Source: Haemophilus aegyptius
GTDB lineage: Bacteria; Pseudomonadota; Gammaproteobacteria; Enterobacterales; Pasteurellaceae
Direction: 5' to 3'
Assembly: GCF_900475885.1 (NCBI RefSeq)
Contig: NZ_LS483429.1
Span: forward strand, 992,001 to 1,056,000
Length of the DNA: 64,000 nucleotides
Shown here: in pieces, positions 50,309-62,600 of the stretch
How positions within the stretch are numbered: the stretch's first letter is position 1
Layout: each line of letters begins with the position of its first letter
Position numbers and translations under genes: made by a program
Notes under the pieces: generated by a model
Told to the model about the DNA's origin: nothing
The model's input: only the letters and a program-made list of their open reading frames with translations
Database searches by the model: none

Positions 50309-50815
50309 ATGGCTGATCCACATATTAAATCACCGATGGATTTTTTAGATTATCTGACTGTTATTATTTACCGAACTGGTTTTGTGATAGCGGCGTTGGC
50401 TGTTCTTACAGTGAGTTGGTATCCAGATTTATCGCTCACATTTATATTAATTGCGGCAACCTGTTGTGCCTCTTCGTTACACATTTACTTAAAATCTTTT
50501 CGATTGCTTTTTCAATTTGCTACTTGGATAGGATTACTTTTTTATATTAATCATTATCCTGCGTTGGCTCTTGGCGGTGCGTTACTTACTTTAGGTGGTT
50601 TGTGTTTTAAAGAATATTTTTGTTTCCGCGTGCCTTTGCTAAATTTACAGCCGATATTTGTGGCTTGCTTGTGGTTTTCGTGGGTGTTAAATAATCTTAT
50701 TGCACTACGCATTTTTTCTATTATTTCTGGCGTATTACTTTTAGTTTTAGCGATACAAAAATGGCGAATGCCTTTGCATTTTGATATTGGAGATAAAACT
50801 AAATATCAAATTTAG
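50309..50815 (+). CDS. DUF2301 integral membrane protein
   Basis: A 168-residue protein with about five or six predicted helices and a short soluble start (MADPHIKSPMDF). It belongs to the COG5413/DUF2301 family found in gammaproteobacteria and cyanobacteria, whose function is unknown. It is co-directional with mpl, 112 bases away, but a weak terminator separates them. Confidence 0.7.
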   Translation: MADPHIKSPMDFLDYLTVIIYRTGFVIAALAVLTVSWYPDLSLTFILIAATCCASSLHIYLKSFRLLFQFATWIGLLFYINHYPALALGGALLTLGGLCFKEYFCFRVPLLNLQPIFVACLWFSWVLNNLIALRIFSIISGVLLLVLAIQKWRMPLHFDIGDKTKYQI

Positions 50816-50823
50816 CAAAGAAA

Positions 50824-50856
50824 ATGACCGCACTTTTATGTGCGGTCATTGTTTTT
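50824..50856. terminator. Paired uptake-signal terminator between DUF2301 gene and znuA
   Basis: ATGACCGCAC and GTGCGGTCAT form a 10-bp stem, then TGTTTTT. It serves both convergent genes. Confidence 0.8.
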
Positions 50857-50864
50857 AGAAAGAT

Positions 50865-51848
50865 TTATTTAGCTAAACATTCCATGTAGCTATCTGCAGT
50901 AGATTGCAAGAATGTTGCATAAGAATTTTTACCTAAAGTAACTTTATCGCCAATTGGGTCGAGTTGTCCTACATTGACTTTAGTATTTTTCGCTAAAGAC
51001 TCAATCACTTTTGGCGTAAATTGAGGCTCTGCGAATAAGCAATTTACTTTATGTTCATCAATTTCTTCTTTAATGTGCGCTAAAGTTTTTGCACCCGGTG
51101 CTACTAATGGATTGATGGTGAAGTAACCCGTTTGTTTTAACCCATAAGCATCGTTGAAATAACCATAAGCATCGTGGAAAACGTAGAAACCTTTATCTTT
51201 AACATTTGCAAGTTGTGCCGTAATTTTTTCACTTTGTTCTGCCAAAGTGCGGTTAAAATCTGAAAGATTTTGTGCAATTAACGCTTTTTTATCTGGGAAT
51301 TGTGCAGTTAATTTATCCGCTACTTTTTGTGCAACAATTTTGCTGATAGCTGGAGAATACCAAACGTGCCAGTTTGTTGTTAAACCCTCGTGATGATCGT
51401 GATCATGATGTTCGTGATCGTGTTTATGCTCGTGTTTATGATCATGTTTGTGTTCGTGCTTATGGTCATGATCATGATCGCCATCTTCATGGAAATGCTC
51501 ATGGTGAGCTTTACTTAATAAAGGTTTTACATCCGCAAGATCGGCAATGGTAATCACTTTTTTACGTTCAATTTGGCTAATTGGTTTGTCTAAGAATGAA
51601 TCAATGTCTTCACCAATCCATACAACTAAATCTGCAGATTTTACTTTTTGAATATCAGATAATTTCAAATTGTAATCATGCGGAGAGGCACCTGCAGGAA
51701 CAAGGACTTGTGTACCAGTTACGCCATCTGCAATAGATGAAACAATAAAGCCTAAAGGTTTTGCTGATGCTAATACATCGGCATTCGCCATCATTGGCGC
51801 ACTTAAAAGTGCGGCAGAAATGGCACTAATTTTTAAAAGTTTTTTCAT
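50865..51848 (-). CDS. znuA: Zinc-binding periplasmic protein ZnuA
   Basis: The receptor of the ZnuABC high-affinity zinc importer, 327 residues. The signal peptide ends MANA-DVLASAKPLG. Metal ligands are His in SPHDYNLKLSD, His in NWHVWYSP and His in YVFHDAYGYF, and a flexible loop (about residues 116-153) has many His/Asp/Glu (HDHKHEHKHD units). Its znuBC partners are not adjacent. The His-rich loop is itself a coding tandem repeat. A zinc-responsive Zur site upstream was not identified. Confidence 0.94.
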   Translation of the reverse strand: MKKLLKISAISAALLSAPMMANADVLASAKPLGFIVSSIADGVTGTQVLVPAGASPHDYNLKLSDIQKVKSADLVVWIGEDIDSFLDKPISQIERKKVITIADLADVKPLLSKAHHEHFHEDGDHDHDHKHEHKHDHKHEHKHDHEHHDHDHHEGLTTNWHVWYSPAISKIVAQKVADKLTAQFPDKKALIAQNLSDFNRTLAEQSEKITAQLANVKDKGFYVFHDAYGYFNDAYGLKQTGYFTINPLVAPGAKTLAHIKEEIDEHKVNCLFAEPQFTPKVIESLAKNTKVNVGQLDPIGDKVTLGKNSYATFLQSTADSYMECLAK

Positions 51849-51985
51849 ATTTATGTTTCCTTACTTGTTGGTAGTAATTCTCAAAGGGAAAAAAGAGTAC
51901 GCCTTTTTATATAAATTGCAACGATTTTATAGTAAAAAGAGGGAAAATTTTTCATTTTCAAAGTCAATAGGTTTCATTCAATAAA

Positions 51986-52016
51986 AAATGCACATTTATG
52001 GTCAATGTGCATTTTC
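51986..52016 (-). terminator. Terminator after tcdA
   Basis: On minus AAAATGCACATT pairs with AATGTGCATTTT, followed by TTATT. Confidence 0.88.
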
Positions 52017-52025
52017 AAGAGGTGA

Positions 52026-52796
52026 TTAAGATTTTTTCTTTAGTAATTTATCTATTACACGAGAAACGGCAAAAAAACCAAAGGTTGCCGTAATCATCGT
52101 GGCTGCACCAAATCCGTTTGCGCAATTCATTGTGGCAGAAATAGAACAGTCTTCTGTCATTTGTGGGAATATTAAAGGTTGTGTTGAAAATATCGCATCG
52201 ATACTAAATTTGCGTTTTGGATTTTGGCTAAAATTGTAATCCTTGCGTAAAACTGACCGCACTTTGGCGAGCAGCGGATCTTGAATGGTTTTACTGAGAT
52301 CGGCAATTTGAATTTGGGTTGGATCAGTTTGACCACCAGCACCGCCAATAGTAATCACATTAATTTTGTTACGTTTACAATAAGCAATCAGCGACGCTTT
52401 AGTTTTCACATTGTCAATGGCATCAATCACATAGTCATAGCCTCGGTTGAGATAATCCGATTGATTCTCTGGCGAGATAAAATCATCAATAATATTGACG
52501 GTACATTCTGGGTTAATTAATTTTACTCGCTCTGACATGACTTCAGTTTTTAATTTGCCGATTGTGCCGCTCATCGCAGGAAGTTGGCGATTGATATTTG
52601 TGACGCAAATATCATCCATATCAATTAATGTGAGTTCACCAATACCTGAACGTGCTAAGGCCTCCACGACCCAAGAACCCACACCACCAATGCCTATTAC
52701 GCAAATATGCGCTTGGCGTAAGCGTGCTAAGCCATCAGGCGTATAAAGTCGCCCAATGCCACCAAAGCGTTGTTCGTAATTATCTATTCTAGCCAT
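52026..52796 (-). CDS. tcdA: tRNA threonylcarbamoyladenosine dehydratase TcdA
   Basis: TcdA (CsdL) cyclises t6A37 of ANN-reading tRNAs to ct6A using ATP. An E1-like protein of 256 residues with the nucleotide motif GIGGVGSWVVEALARSGIG, the Arg finger region NINRQLPA, and YVIDAIDNVKTK. I start at MARIDNYEQ; the frame is open five codons more. The start overlaps the mltA stop by one base. A C-terminal hydrophobic stretch (MITATFGFFAV) may touch the membrane. Confidence 0.92.
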   Translation of the reverse strand: MARIDNYEQRFGGIGRLYTPDGLARLRQAHICVIGIGGVGSWVVEALARSGIGELTLIDMDDICVTNINRQLPAMSGTIGKLKTEVMSERVKLINPECTVNIIDDFISPENQSDYLNRGYDYVIDAIDNVKTKASLIAYCKRNKINVITIGGAGGQTDPTQIQIADLSKTIQDPLLAKVRSVLRKDYNFSQNPKRKFSIDAIFSTQPLIFPQMTEDCSISATMNCANGFGAATMITATFGFFAVSRVIDKLLKKKS

Positions 52797-53899
52797 TACC
52801 GTAATACCCATACTCTACCGTAGTGTTTTGAAAGCCCTGCAATATGTCCCGCTCTAGCACCGATACCACGATATAAGTCAAAGTGATGACCTTTCACTGC
52901 TCCGCCTACATCAAGTGCAACCATTAAGTGTAATTTGTGTGTGCCAAGCCAGTTTCCGTTATTATCAATGTCGGGTACTTCGACTAAAAGCACAGAACCA
53001 GATGGGATAATATTGTGATCTGATGCCACTGAAGCCATTGCTACAAGAGGAACGCCCGCAGAGCCTTTCACTTTGCCACTTGGATCATTTTTAAAGAATA
53101 CATAAGATTCATTGCGTTCTAACAAGCTTTGTACACGAGAGGGATTACGATTACCCCATTCTCGAATTGCTTGAATAGACATTTTTTCTTTTGGAATTTC
53201 GCCATCTTCTACTAATAAACGCCCGATAGCCGTGTAAGGGTAACCATTTTGTCCTGCGTAAGCAAAATAGTTAAGATTGCCATCGCCAAAATCTACATAG
53301 CCACTGCCTTGTACACCAAGTAAAAAGTTTTCTAACATTGAATCGCTATATGCTAACTCTAATCTTTTTCCCGTTAATGCGCCCGCATAAATTTGTGCTC
53401 GACTTAGACGTTTTTTTACAGGCATACGATAAATTGGATTTTTAAATTGACCTTGTGGGGAATGACGAGCATAAAGTATAGGCGAATAATATCCTGTCAT
53501 CAGCACATTTTGAAATCCATCAAAGCCACGCATAATTTGTGGTTGGATATTAAATTGAGTGAGTTCATTAATATTTGCCCCAGAAAGAACCCAATTTGTA
53601 ATCTTTTCATAATTATCGTAAAAATTGGTGGAAAGTTTACTTGAATAATTTTTTATATTGGAAAGCTGTGTTAAAAAATCGCCTTGATTTATTACCGCAC
53701 TTTGGTTTTCTATATAGGAAACAGGCACAAGAGCGGTTTGCTGATAAGTTCGATTGGTATATTTTGCACCGAATTGTTGAGGATCACTCCCATTTGGGGT
53801 GGTTGGAATCTGAGTGTTTTTTGTGTTAGAGGTACAAGCTACCAAAAGTGCGGTAATAATTGAGATAGAAAAAGTTTTGAACCAGAAAGGTTTAAGCAT
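52796..53899 (-). CDS. mltA: Membrane-bound lytic murein transglycosylase A
   Basis: MltA cuts glycan strands, leaving 1,6-anhydro-MurNAc. An outer-membrane lipoprotein with the lipobox LVAC (Cys near residue 22), a double-psi barrel, and the C-terminal 3D motif with catalytic Asp (MVALDVGGAVKGHHFDLYRG, residues near 325). I start at MLKPFWFK, two codons into the open frame. 367 residues. Upstream of tcdA in one transcript. Confidence 0.93.
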   Translation of the reverse strand: MLKPFWFKTFSISIITALLVACTSNTKNTQIPTTPNGSDPQQFGAKYTNRTYQQTALVPVSYIENQSAVINQGDFLTQLSNIKNYSSKLSTNFYDNYEKITNWVLSGANINELTQFNIQPQIMRGFDGFQNVLMTGYYSPILYARHSPQGQFKNPIYRMPVKKRLSRAQIYAGALTGKRLELAYSDSMLENFLLGVQGSGYVDFGDGNLNYFAYAGQNGYPYTAIGRLLVEDGEIPKEKMSIQAIREWGNRNPSRVQSLLERNESYVFFKNDPSGKVKGSAGVPLVAMASVASDHNIIPSGSVLLVEVPDIDNNGNWLGTHKLHLMVALDVGGAVKGHHFDLYRGIGARAGHIAGLSKHYGRVWVLR

Positions 53900-54051
53900 C
53901 GACATTTTTTAATTCTAAAGTAAGCTACAATAGGGCTGCATACGCTATCAAAATTTACTGAAAACAACCAGTGTTATTTAGCGGAGTTGATTAATAAAAC
54001 CACATATTGAACATTTTATTAACAAACAATACGTCAAGTTTTGTTTAATTC

Positions 54052-54079
54052 TTGCAATTCAATTTTAAGCGAGTATAGT
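54052..54079 (+). promoter_or_regulatory. Initiator tRNA promoter
   Basis: TTGCAA (54052-54057), 16-base spacer, TATAGT (54074-54079), with the GC-rich discriminator ACGCCCC. Confidence 0.75.
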
Positions 54080-54092
54080 ACGCCCCATCAGA

Positions 54093-54169
54093 CGCGGGGT
54101 GGAGCAGCTTGGTAGCTCGTCGGGCTCATAACCCGAAGGCCGTCGGTTCAAATCCGGCCCCCGCAACCA
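54093..54169 (+). tRNA. Initiator tRNA-fMet (CAT)
   Basis: 77 bases, anticodon CAT in GGGCTCATAACCC with the three G-C pairs of initiators, mispaired first base C1, CCA encoded. Confidence 0.97.
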
Positions 54170-54178
54170 ACAAATTCT

Positions 54179-54214
54179 AAAGCCCTGATTTAAGAAAATC
54201 GGGGCTTTTCTTTT
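54179..54214 (+). terminator. Terminator after tRNA-fMet
   Basis: AAAGCCCTGATT pairs with AATCGGGGCTTT (one wobble), then TCTTTTT. Confidence 0.85.
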
Positions 54215-54299
54215 TACAGTTTAACTCGCTATGATGATCTCAATTAGATCATCTTTTTCTATGCTATAATCCCTCAAAATTTTCAAAATCGGTACCTAA

Positions 54300-56435
54300 A
54301 TGAAACAATTATTTGCAACGACTTCTCGTGGCTTTGAAGAATTATTAAAAGTTGAACTCACTGAACTTGGCGCGCAAGAGGCAAAAGTGGTTCAAGGTGG
54401 CGTTCATTATCAAGCTGATGACGAAACTTTATACCGTACTTTGCTTTGGTCACGCCTTGCTTCACGCATTTTATTTCCTTTGATTGAAACCAAAATTTAC
54501 AGTGATTTGGATCTTTATGCGGCTGTTTCAGGCTTTAATTGGTTAGCGCAATTTGATGAACGAGTTACCTTCTTTGTCGATTTTAATGGAACCAACCAAG
54601 AAATTCGTCATACTCAATTTGGTGCGATGCGCGTTAAAGATGGAATTGTCGATTACTTTGAACGTCAAGGTAAAACTCGCCCTGATGTAGATAAAATTCA
54701 GCCAGACGTACGTATCCATGCTTATTTGAATCGTGAAAATTTAGTGATTTCTTTAGATTTAAGTGGGGAAGCATTACATTTGCGAGGCTATCGTGAAGAT
54801 GCAGGTCAAGCACCCTTACGTGAAACTCTAGCGGCGGCAATTGTTATGCGTTCAGGTTGGCAAGTGGGTTCTCCATTAGTAGATCCAATGTGTGGTTCTG
54901 GCACACTTTTAATTGAAGCGGCACAAATGGAAGCTAAAATTGCGCCGCAACTTTATCGTTTACATTGGGGATTTGATTTTTGGAAAGCGCATAATCAATC
55001 GGCTTGGGAAAAAGTAAAAAATGAAGCGATTGAATTAGCAGAAGAAAAACAACGTGAAATTCAACCGCACTTTTATGGATTTGACCTCGATCACCGCGTA
55101 TTAAAAAAGGCGCAGAAGAATGCACAAAATGCAGGTGTTTCACATTTAATTAAATGGCAGCAAGCTGATGTGGCAGCGTTGAAAAATCCTCGTTTAAATG
55201 AAGTCGGTACGATTATCTGTAATCCACCTTATGGGGAACGTTTAGGAACAACACCAGCTTTAATCGCGCTCTATTCTGTATTTGGGCAAAGACTTAAAAA
55301 AGAATTTTGCGGTTGGAATGTTTCTGTTTTTAGTAGCGAATCCACATTGCTTGATTGTTTGAGAATGCGTGCCAGCCGACAGTTTAAAGCCAAAAATGGC
55401 CCACTAGATTGTGTGCAAAAGAATTATCAAGTTTCAGAACGAAAATCTGACGCAATTACAGATGAAAAGGAATTAGAATTTAACCGCACTTCGGAGGTCG
55501 CCCCCGATTTTGCTAATCGATTACAAAAAAATATTAAGAAAATTAGCAAATGGGCAAAGCAACAAGAATTAGACGCTTATCGTTTATATGATGCTGATTT
55601 GCCAGAATATAATTTAGCTGTTGATCGTTATGCAGATTACATAGTTGTACAAGAATATGCTGCGCCGAAAAATATTGATGAAAACAAAGCTCGTCAGCGT
55701 TTGTTAGATGCCGTTACTGCAACTTTGCAAGTGACAGGTGTGGAAACGAATAAGTTGATCCTCAAAGTTCGTCAGAAACAAAAAGGTACAAATCAATATG
55801 AGAAGTTAGCCAATAAAGGCGAATACTTTTATGTGAATGAATATGGCGCACAACTTTGGGTAAATTTGACAGATTATTTAGACACTGGATTATTCTTAGA
55901 TCACCGTTTAACAAGAAAAATGATTGGTGAGTTGGCAAAGGGTAAAGATTTCTTGAACTTATTTGCTTATACAGGTTCTGCAACTGTTCATGCAGCACTT
56001 GGTGGCGCTAAATCGACAACTACCGTTGATATGTCAAATACTTATCTTAATTGGGCGGAGCAAAATCTTATCTTGAATGATATTAAAGGTAAACAACATA
56101 AATTAATTCAAGCAGATTGCCTTCAATGGTTAGAAAAATGTGATCGTCAATTTGATTTGATATTTGTGGATCCACCGACGTTTTCAAATTCTAAACGTAT
56201 GGAAGAGAGTTGGGATGTGCAACGAGATCATGTGAAATTAATGCGCAATTTAAAACGAGTTTTGTCGAATAATGGCACAATTGTTTTTTCGAATAATAAA
56301 CGTGGATTCAAAATGAATTTAGTTGCGTTGGAAGAATTAGGCTTAAGTGCGGTAGAAATTTCGCATAAAACGTTACCGCTAGATTTTGAACGTAATAAAC
56401 AAATTCATAATTGTTGGATGATTCAACATATATAA
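54300..56435 (+). CDS. rlmL: Bifunctional 23S rRNA methyltransferase RlmKL
   Basis: A fused enzyme making m2G2445 (RlmL half) and m7G2069 (RlmK half) in 23S rRNA, 711 residues. The THUMP domain is N-terminal; the first methyltransferase has [14 protein letters not shown] near residue 195 and [10 protein letters not shown] near 305; the second, starting about residue 450, has [19 protein letters not shown] and [11 protein letters not shown]. Family length matches the E. coli fusion. Uptake signals occur inside the frame near 55060 and 55484. It stands before the rRNA operon it modifies, which may be coincidence. Confidence 0.95.
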   Translation: MKQLFATTSRGFEELLKVELTELGAQEAKVVQGGVHYQADDETLYRTLLWSRLASRILFPLIETKIYSDLDLYAAVSGFNWLAQFDERVTFFVDFNGTNQEIRHTQFGAMRVKDGIVDYFERQGKTRPDVDKIQPDVRIHAYLNRENLVISLDLSGEALHLRGYREDAGQAPLRETLAAAIVMRSGWQVGSPLVDPMCGSGTLLIEAAQMEAKIAPQLYRLHWGFDFWKAHNQSAWEKVKNEAIELAEEKQREIQPHFYGFDLDHRVLKKAQKNAQNAGVSHLIKWQQADVAALKNPRLNEVGTIICNPPYGERLGTTPALIALYSVFGQRLKKEFCGWNVSVFSSESTLLDCLRMRASRQFKAKNGPLDCVQKNYQVSERKSDAITDEKELEFNRTSEVAPDFANRLQKNIKKISKWAKQQELDAYRLYDADLPEYNLAVDRYADYIVVQEYAAPKNIDENKARQRLLDAVTATLQVTGVETNKLILKVRQKQKGTNQYEKLANKGEYFYVNEYGAQLWVNLTDYLDTGLFLDHRLTRKMIGELAKGKDFLNLFAYTGSATVHAALGGAKSTTTVDMSNTYLNWAEQNLILNDIKGKQHKLIQADCLQWLEKCDRQFDLIFVDPPTFSNSKRMEESWDVQRDHVKLMRNLKRVLSNNGTIVFSNNKRGFKMNLVALEELGLSAVEISHKTLPLDFERNKQIHNCWMIQHI

Positions 56436-56530
56436 TAATTCGCCAAGTTGTAAAAATAGTCGAAAAAATAGTGCATTTTAAACAAACTGAATAAAAAACT
56501 ATCGCTCAAACATTTTTTTTCAAAAAGTGC

Positions 56531-56559
56531 TAGACAAGGTTTTATTAAATCATTAATAT
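56531..56559 (+). promoter_or_regulatory. Promoter of the tRNA-rRNA operon
   Basis: TAGACA (56531-56536), 17-base spacer, TAATAT (56554-56559) and a GC-rich discriminator CGCCTCCGC. It is the only strong promoter seen before 16S. Confidence 0.75.
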
Positions 56560-56589
56560 ACGCCTCCGCAACGACGCAGTAACGCGTTC

Positions 56590-56666
<77 letters not shown>

Positions 56667-56691
56667 GGTCAGTGCAATAACAACTTTTAAT

Positions 56692-56768
56692 GGTGGCTAT
56701 AGCTCAGTTGGTAGAGCCCTGGATTGTGATTCCAGTTGTCGTGGGTTCGAATCCCATTAGCCACCCCA
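56692..56768 (+). tRNA. tRNA-His (GTG)
   Basis: 77 bases including the G-1 unique to tRNA-His, anticodon GTG in GGATTGTGATTCC, CCA encoded. Confidence 0.97.
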
Positions 56769-56789
56769 TCTTATCTTTATAAGATCTGA

Positions 56790-56866
56790 CGGCGAGTAGC
56801 GCAGCTTGGTAGCGCAACTGGTTTGGGACCAGTGGGTCGTAGGTTCAAATCCTATCTCGCCGACCA
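56790..56866 (+). tRNA. tRNA-Pro (TGG)
   Basis: 77 bases, anticodon TGG in GGTTTGGGACC, CCA encoded. It ends only 8 bases before the rrn boxA. Confidence 0.97.
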
Positions 56867-56874
56867 CTTTATTT

Positions 56875-56886
56875 TGCTCTTTAACA
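56875..56886 (+). promoter_or_regulatory. rRNA leader boxA antitermination site
   Basis: TGCTCTTTAACA matches the boxA consensus used by NusB/NusE. It lies between tRNA-Pro and 16S, so transcription begins upstream of it. Confidence 0.88.
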
Positions 56887-57042
56887 ATATATCAGACAAT
56901 CTGTGTGGGCACTTGTTGATTGACTTGTTTTAAAACTATTTTTAATTTTGAAGTCTTAATAGGTGCTTAACTGAAAATTCATCATTACTTTTTTAAGTAG
57001 TGTTTTATTTATAGCTAAGCAGTTTATTGAGCGATTGAACTT

Positions 57043-58582
<1,540 letters not shown>

Positions 58583-58713
58583 CCCAAGACGAGAGACAGC
58601 GAGTGCTCACACAGATTGGCTGATAGTTGTAGACAAGATTAAAAACGAAGCGAAAGCAACGTTGAAAAATAAACGTTAAAAGATAAAAAGAAAATAGAGT
58701 ATCTTTAATTGAT

Positions 58714-58789
58714 GTCCCCATCGTCTAGAGGCCTAGGACATCGCCCTTTCACGGCGGTAACCGGGGTTCGAATCCCCGTGGGGACGCCA
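58714..58789 (+). tRNA. tRNA-Glu (TTC) in the 16S-23S spacer
   Basis: 76 bases, anticodon TTC in GCCCTTTCACGGC, CCA encoded. Marks this as a Glu-type rather than an Ile-Ala-type operon. Confidence 0.97.
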
Positions 58790-58819
58790 ATTAAAGATAA
58801 CTTTATTAGATTGTCTTAC

Positions 58820-58832
58820 TGTTCTTTAAAAA
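58820..58832 (+). promoter_or_regulatory. Spacer boxA before 23S
   Basis: TGTTCTTTAAAAA resembles boxA and sits between tRNA-Glu and 23S as in other rrn operons. Confidence 0.6.
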
Positions 58833-59602
58833 ATTGGAAACAAGCTGAAAACAAGAGATTTTCGAGAGAAAGTCTGAGTAGGCAAGACAGGAAAGTGAAA
58901 AGAGGGAACTGAGAAGGAAACTCTAAAAACAAACCTGTTTTGTAAAAAAATCTTGATTGAACAAAAGTAATCAAGTGTTTAGTTGAATTAATGAGGCTGA
59001 AAGTGCAGTCAAAGCACGGTATCTATTTTATATTGAGTTTTGAAAACATTTGAGGTTGTATAGTTAAGTGACTAAGCGTACAAGGTGGATGCCTTGGCAA
59101 TCAGAGGCGAAGAAGGACGTGCTAATCTGCGAAAAGCTTGGATGAGTCGATAAGAGGCGTTTAATCCAAGATATCCGAATGGGGAAACCCAGTAGATGAA
59201 GAATCTACTATCAACAAGTGAATTCATAGCTTGTTGAGGCAAACCGGGAGAACTGAAACATCTAAGTACCCCGAGGAAAAGAAATCAACCGAGATTTCGT
59301 CAGTAGCGGCGAGCGAAAGCGAAAGAGCCAGTAAGTGATAGCAATATAGTTAGGAGAATGTGTTGGGAAGCACAATCAAAGAGGGTGATAATCCCGTATC
59401 TAAAAACCATATTGTGGTACTAAGCTAACGAGAAGTAGGGCGGGACACGTGATATCCTGTTTGAAGAAGGGGGGACCATCCTCCAAGGCTAAATACTCCT
59501 GATTGACCGATAGTGAACCAGTACTGTGAAGGAAAGGCGAAAAGAACCCCGGTGAGGGGAGTGAAATAGAACCTGAAACCTTGTACGTACAAGCAGTGGG
59601 AG

Positions 59603-59716
59603 CCCCATCACTTAATCCGATTGGAAGGTGATGAAAAGCAACCGCACTTAAACAATGGTAAGAGGAGCGAAGCGAGTCAAACCACCCAAAAGAAGCAGTG
59701 GGATTAAGTGATGGGG
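59603..59716 (+). other. 23S helix-25 intervening sequence
   Basis: A 16-bp perfect stem (CCCCATCACTTAATCC at 59603-59618 and its complement at 59701-59716) replaces the short helix-25 tip. The loop holds an uptake signal ACCGCACTT (59641-59649). Confidence 0.9.
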
Positions 59717-60136
59717 TGACTGCGTACCTTTTGTATAATGGGTCAGCGACTTATATTTTGTAGCGAGGTTAACCGAATAGGGGAGCCGAAGGGAAACCGA
59801 GTCTTAACTGGGCGTTGAGTTGCAGGGTATAGACCCGAAACCCGGTGATCTAGCCATGGGCAGGTTGAAGGTTGGGTAACACTAACTGGAGGACCGAACC
59901 GACTAATGTTGAAAAATTAGCGGATGACTTGTGGCTGGGGGTGAAAGGCCAATCAAACCGGGAGATAGCTGGTTCTCCCCGAAATCTATTTAGGTAGAGC
60001 CTTGAGGTGACACCTTTGGGGGTAGAGCACTGTTTCGGCTAGGGGTCCATCCCGGATTACCAACCCGATGCAAACTACGAATACCAAAGAGTGATACTCA
60101 GGAGACACACGGCGGGTGCTAACGTCCGTCGTGGAG

Positions 60137-60169
<33 letters not shown>

Positions 60170-60216
60170 CAAGTCTATATTAAGTGGGAAACGAAGTGGG
60201 AAGGCTTAGACAGCTA

Positions 60217-60248
<32 letters not shown>

Positions 60249-60331
60249 GAAAGCGTAATAGCTCACTAGTCGAGTCGGTCTGCGCGGAAGATGTAACGGG
60301 GCTGAAATATAGCACCGAAGCTGCGGCATCA

Positions 60332-60454
60332 GGCGTATCACTAATACGCCTTACGATTAACAACCTAGAATGGCGCAAAGCGACATGAAAGGTTGTTCAA
60401 GCAACCCGAACGTTGAGTCGGGTATCTTAGAGTGAGGATGATTAGTGATACGCC
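60332..60454 (+). other. 23S helix-45 intervening sequence
   Basis: A 14-bp perfect stem (GGCGTATCACTAAT at 60332-60345 and its complement at 60441-60454) replaces the helix-45 tip. About 123 bases long with internal hairpins. Confidence 0.9.
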
Positions 60455-61171
60455 TGTTGGGTAGGGGAGCGTTGTGTAAGCGGAAGAAGGTTCATCGAGA
60501 GATGGGCTGGACGTATCACAAGTGCGAATGCTGACATAAGTAACGATAAAACGGGTGAAAAACCCGTTCGCCGGAAGACCAAGGGTTCCTGTCCAACGTT
60601 AATCGGGGCAGGGTAAGTCGGCCCCTAAGGCGAGGCTGAAAAGCGTAGTCGATGGGAAACAGGTTAATATTCCTGTACTTGGTAAAGCTGCGATGTGGGG
60701 ACGGAGTAGGTTAGGTTATCGCACTGTTGGATATGTGCGTTTAAGTTGGTAGGTGGGAAGTTTAGGCAAATCCGGACTTCCTTAACACAGAGAGATGATG
60801 ACGAGGCTCTACGGAGCTGAAGTAACTGATACCACACTTCCAGGAAAAGCCACTAAGCGAAAGGCTTTACTAAACCGTACTGAAAACCGACACAGGTGGT
60901 CAGGTAGAGAATACTCAGGCGCTTGAGAGAACTCGGGTGAAGGAACTAGGCAAAATAGCACCGTAACTTCGGGAGAAGGTGCGCCGGCGTAGATTGTAAG
61001 GGCTAGCCCCTGAAGGTTGAACCGGTCGAAGTGACCAGCTGGCTGCAACTGTTTATTAAAAACACAGCACTCTGCAAACACGAAAGTGGAGGTATAGGGT
61101 GTGATGCCTGCCCGGTGCTGGAAGGTTAATTGATGGTGTCATCGCAAGAGAAGCACCTGATCGAAGCCCCA

Positions 61172-61253
<82 letters not shown>

Positions 61254-61625
61254 TGATGGCCAGGCTGTCTCCACCCGAGACTCAGTGAAATTGAAATCGC
61301 CGTGAAGATGCGGTGTACCCGCGGCTAGACGGAAAGACCCCGTGAACCTTTACTATAGCTTGACACTGAACATTGAATTTTGATGTGTAGGATAGGTGGG
61401 AGACTTTGAAGTAGGAACGCCAGTTTCTATGGAGTCATCCTTGAAATACCACCCTTTAACGTTTGATGTTCTAACGAAGATTGCGGAACGTGGTCTCGGA
61501 CAGTGTCTGGTGGGTAGTTTGACTGGGGCGGTCTCCTCCCAAAGCGTAACGGAGGAGCACGAAGGTTTGCTAATCACGGTCGGACATCGTGAGGTTAGTG
61601 CAATGGTATAAGCAAGCTTAACTGC

Positions 61626-61678
<53 letters not shown>

Positions 61679-61679
61679 T

Positions 61680-61735
<56 letters not shown>

Positions 61736-61764
61736 ACCGCCCAAGAGTTCATATCGACGGCGGT

Positions 61765-61807
<43 letters not shown>

Positions 61808-61808
61808 T

Positions 61809-61842
<34 letters not shown>

Positions 61843-62174
61843 TGGTACGCGAGCTGGGTTTAGAACGTCGTGAGACAGTTCGGTCCCTATCTGCCGTGGG
61901 CGTAGGAGAATTGGTTGGGGCTGCTCCTAGTACGAGAGGACCGGAGTGGACGCACCACTGGTGTTCCGGTTGTGTCGCCAGACGCATTGCCGGGTAGCTA
62001 AGTGCGGAAGAGATAAGTGCTGAAAGCATCTAAGCACGAAACTTGCCAAGAGATGAGTTCTCCCAATCTAAGAGATAGTAAGGGTTGTTGTAGACTACGA
62101 CGTAGATAGGTCAGGTGTGTAAGTGTAGTGATACATTGAGCTAACAGATACTAATTGCCCGAGAGGCTTAACTA

Positions 62175-62415
62175 TACAACGCTCAAGTGTTTTTGGGAGC
62201 TAAGTGAAGTAAGAGATGAAAAGCGAAGCAAATAAAAGTAGAGCGGAAACCGAAGTAAAAGACTAAACAAAGAAAAGTAAATATAGAAGACTTAATAGAA
62301 AGGAAATTGAGTTCAGCTTGTGACCAATAAGAACGAGTGAAAGGTAGAGTAAAGACTGAGTAACGAGAGATAAAAGAGACGAGAGATAAAAGAGAAGACG
62401 AGTTATCAAAGAATT
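62175..62415 (+). other. 23S-5S spacer
   Basis: About 240 bases, purine-rich (many GAGA and AAGA), with no gene seen. Longer than the usual spacer of under 100 bases. Confidence 0.5.
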
Positions 62416-62535
62416 ATCTTGGCGGCGATAGTGCGGTGGACCCACCTGAGACCATACCGAACTCAGAAGTGAAACGCTGTAATGCCGATGGTAGTGTGGG
62501 GTTTCCCCATGTGAGAGTAGGGCACCGCCAGGTTA
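62416..62535 (+). rRNA. 5S ribosomal RNA
   Basis: 120 bases beginning ATCTTGGCGGC and ending CACCGCCAGGTTA, with the core CCGAACTCAGAAGTGAAACG. Last gene of the operon. Confidence 0.96.
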
Positions 62536-62565
62536 TCAGATACAAATCTAAATCACATAAAAACA

Positions 62566-62600
62566 GAACCCTAGTTGAAAAGCTAGGGTTTTTGTTTTTT
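62566..62600 (+). terminator. rrn operon terminator
   Basis: AACCCTAG pairs with CTAGGGTT, then TTTGTTTTTTT. Confidence 0.9.

Noticed and set aside
51417..51498. His/Asp/Glu repeat in znuA as a novel phase-variable tract
   Set aside because: His-rich loops are normal in ZnuA, and the codons vary, so it is not a pure slippage tract.
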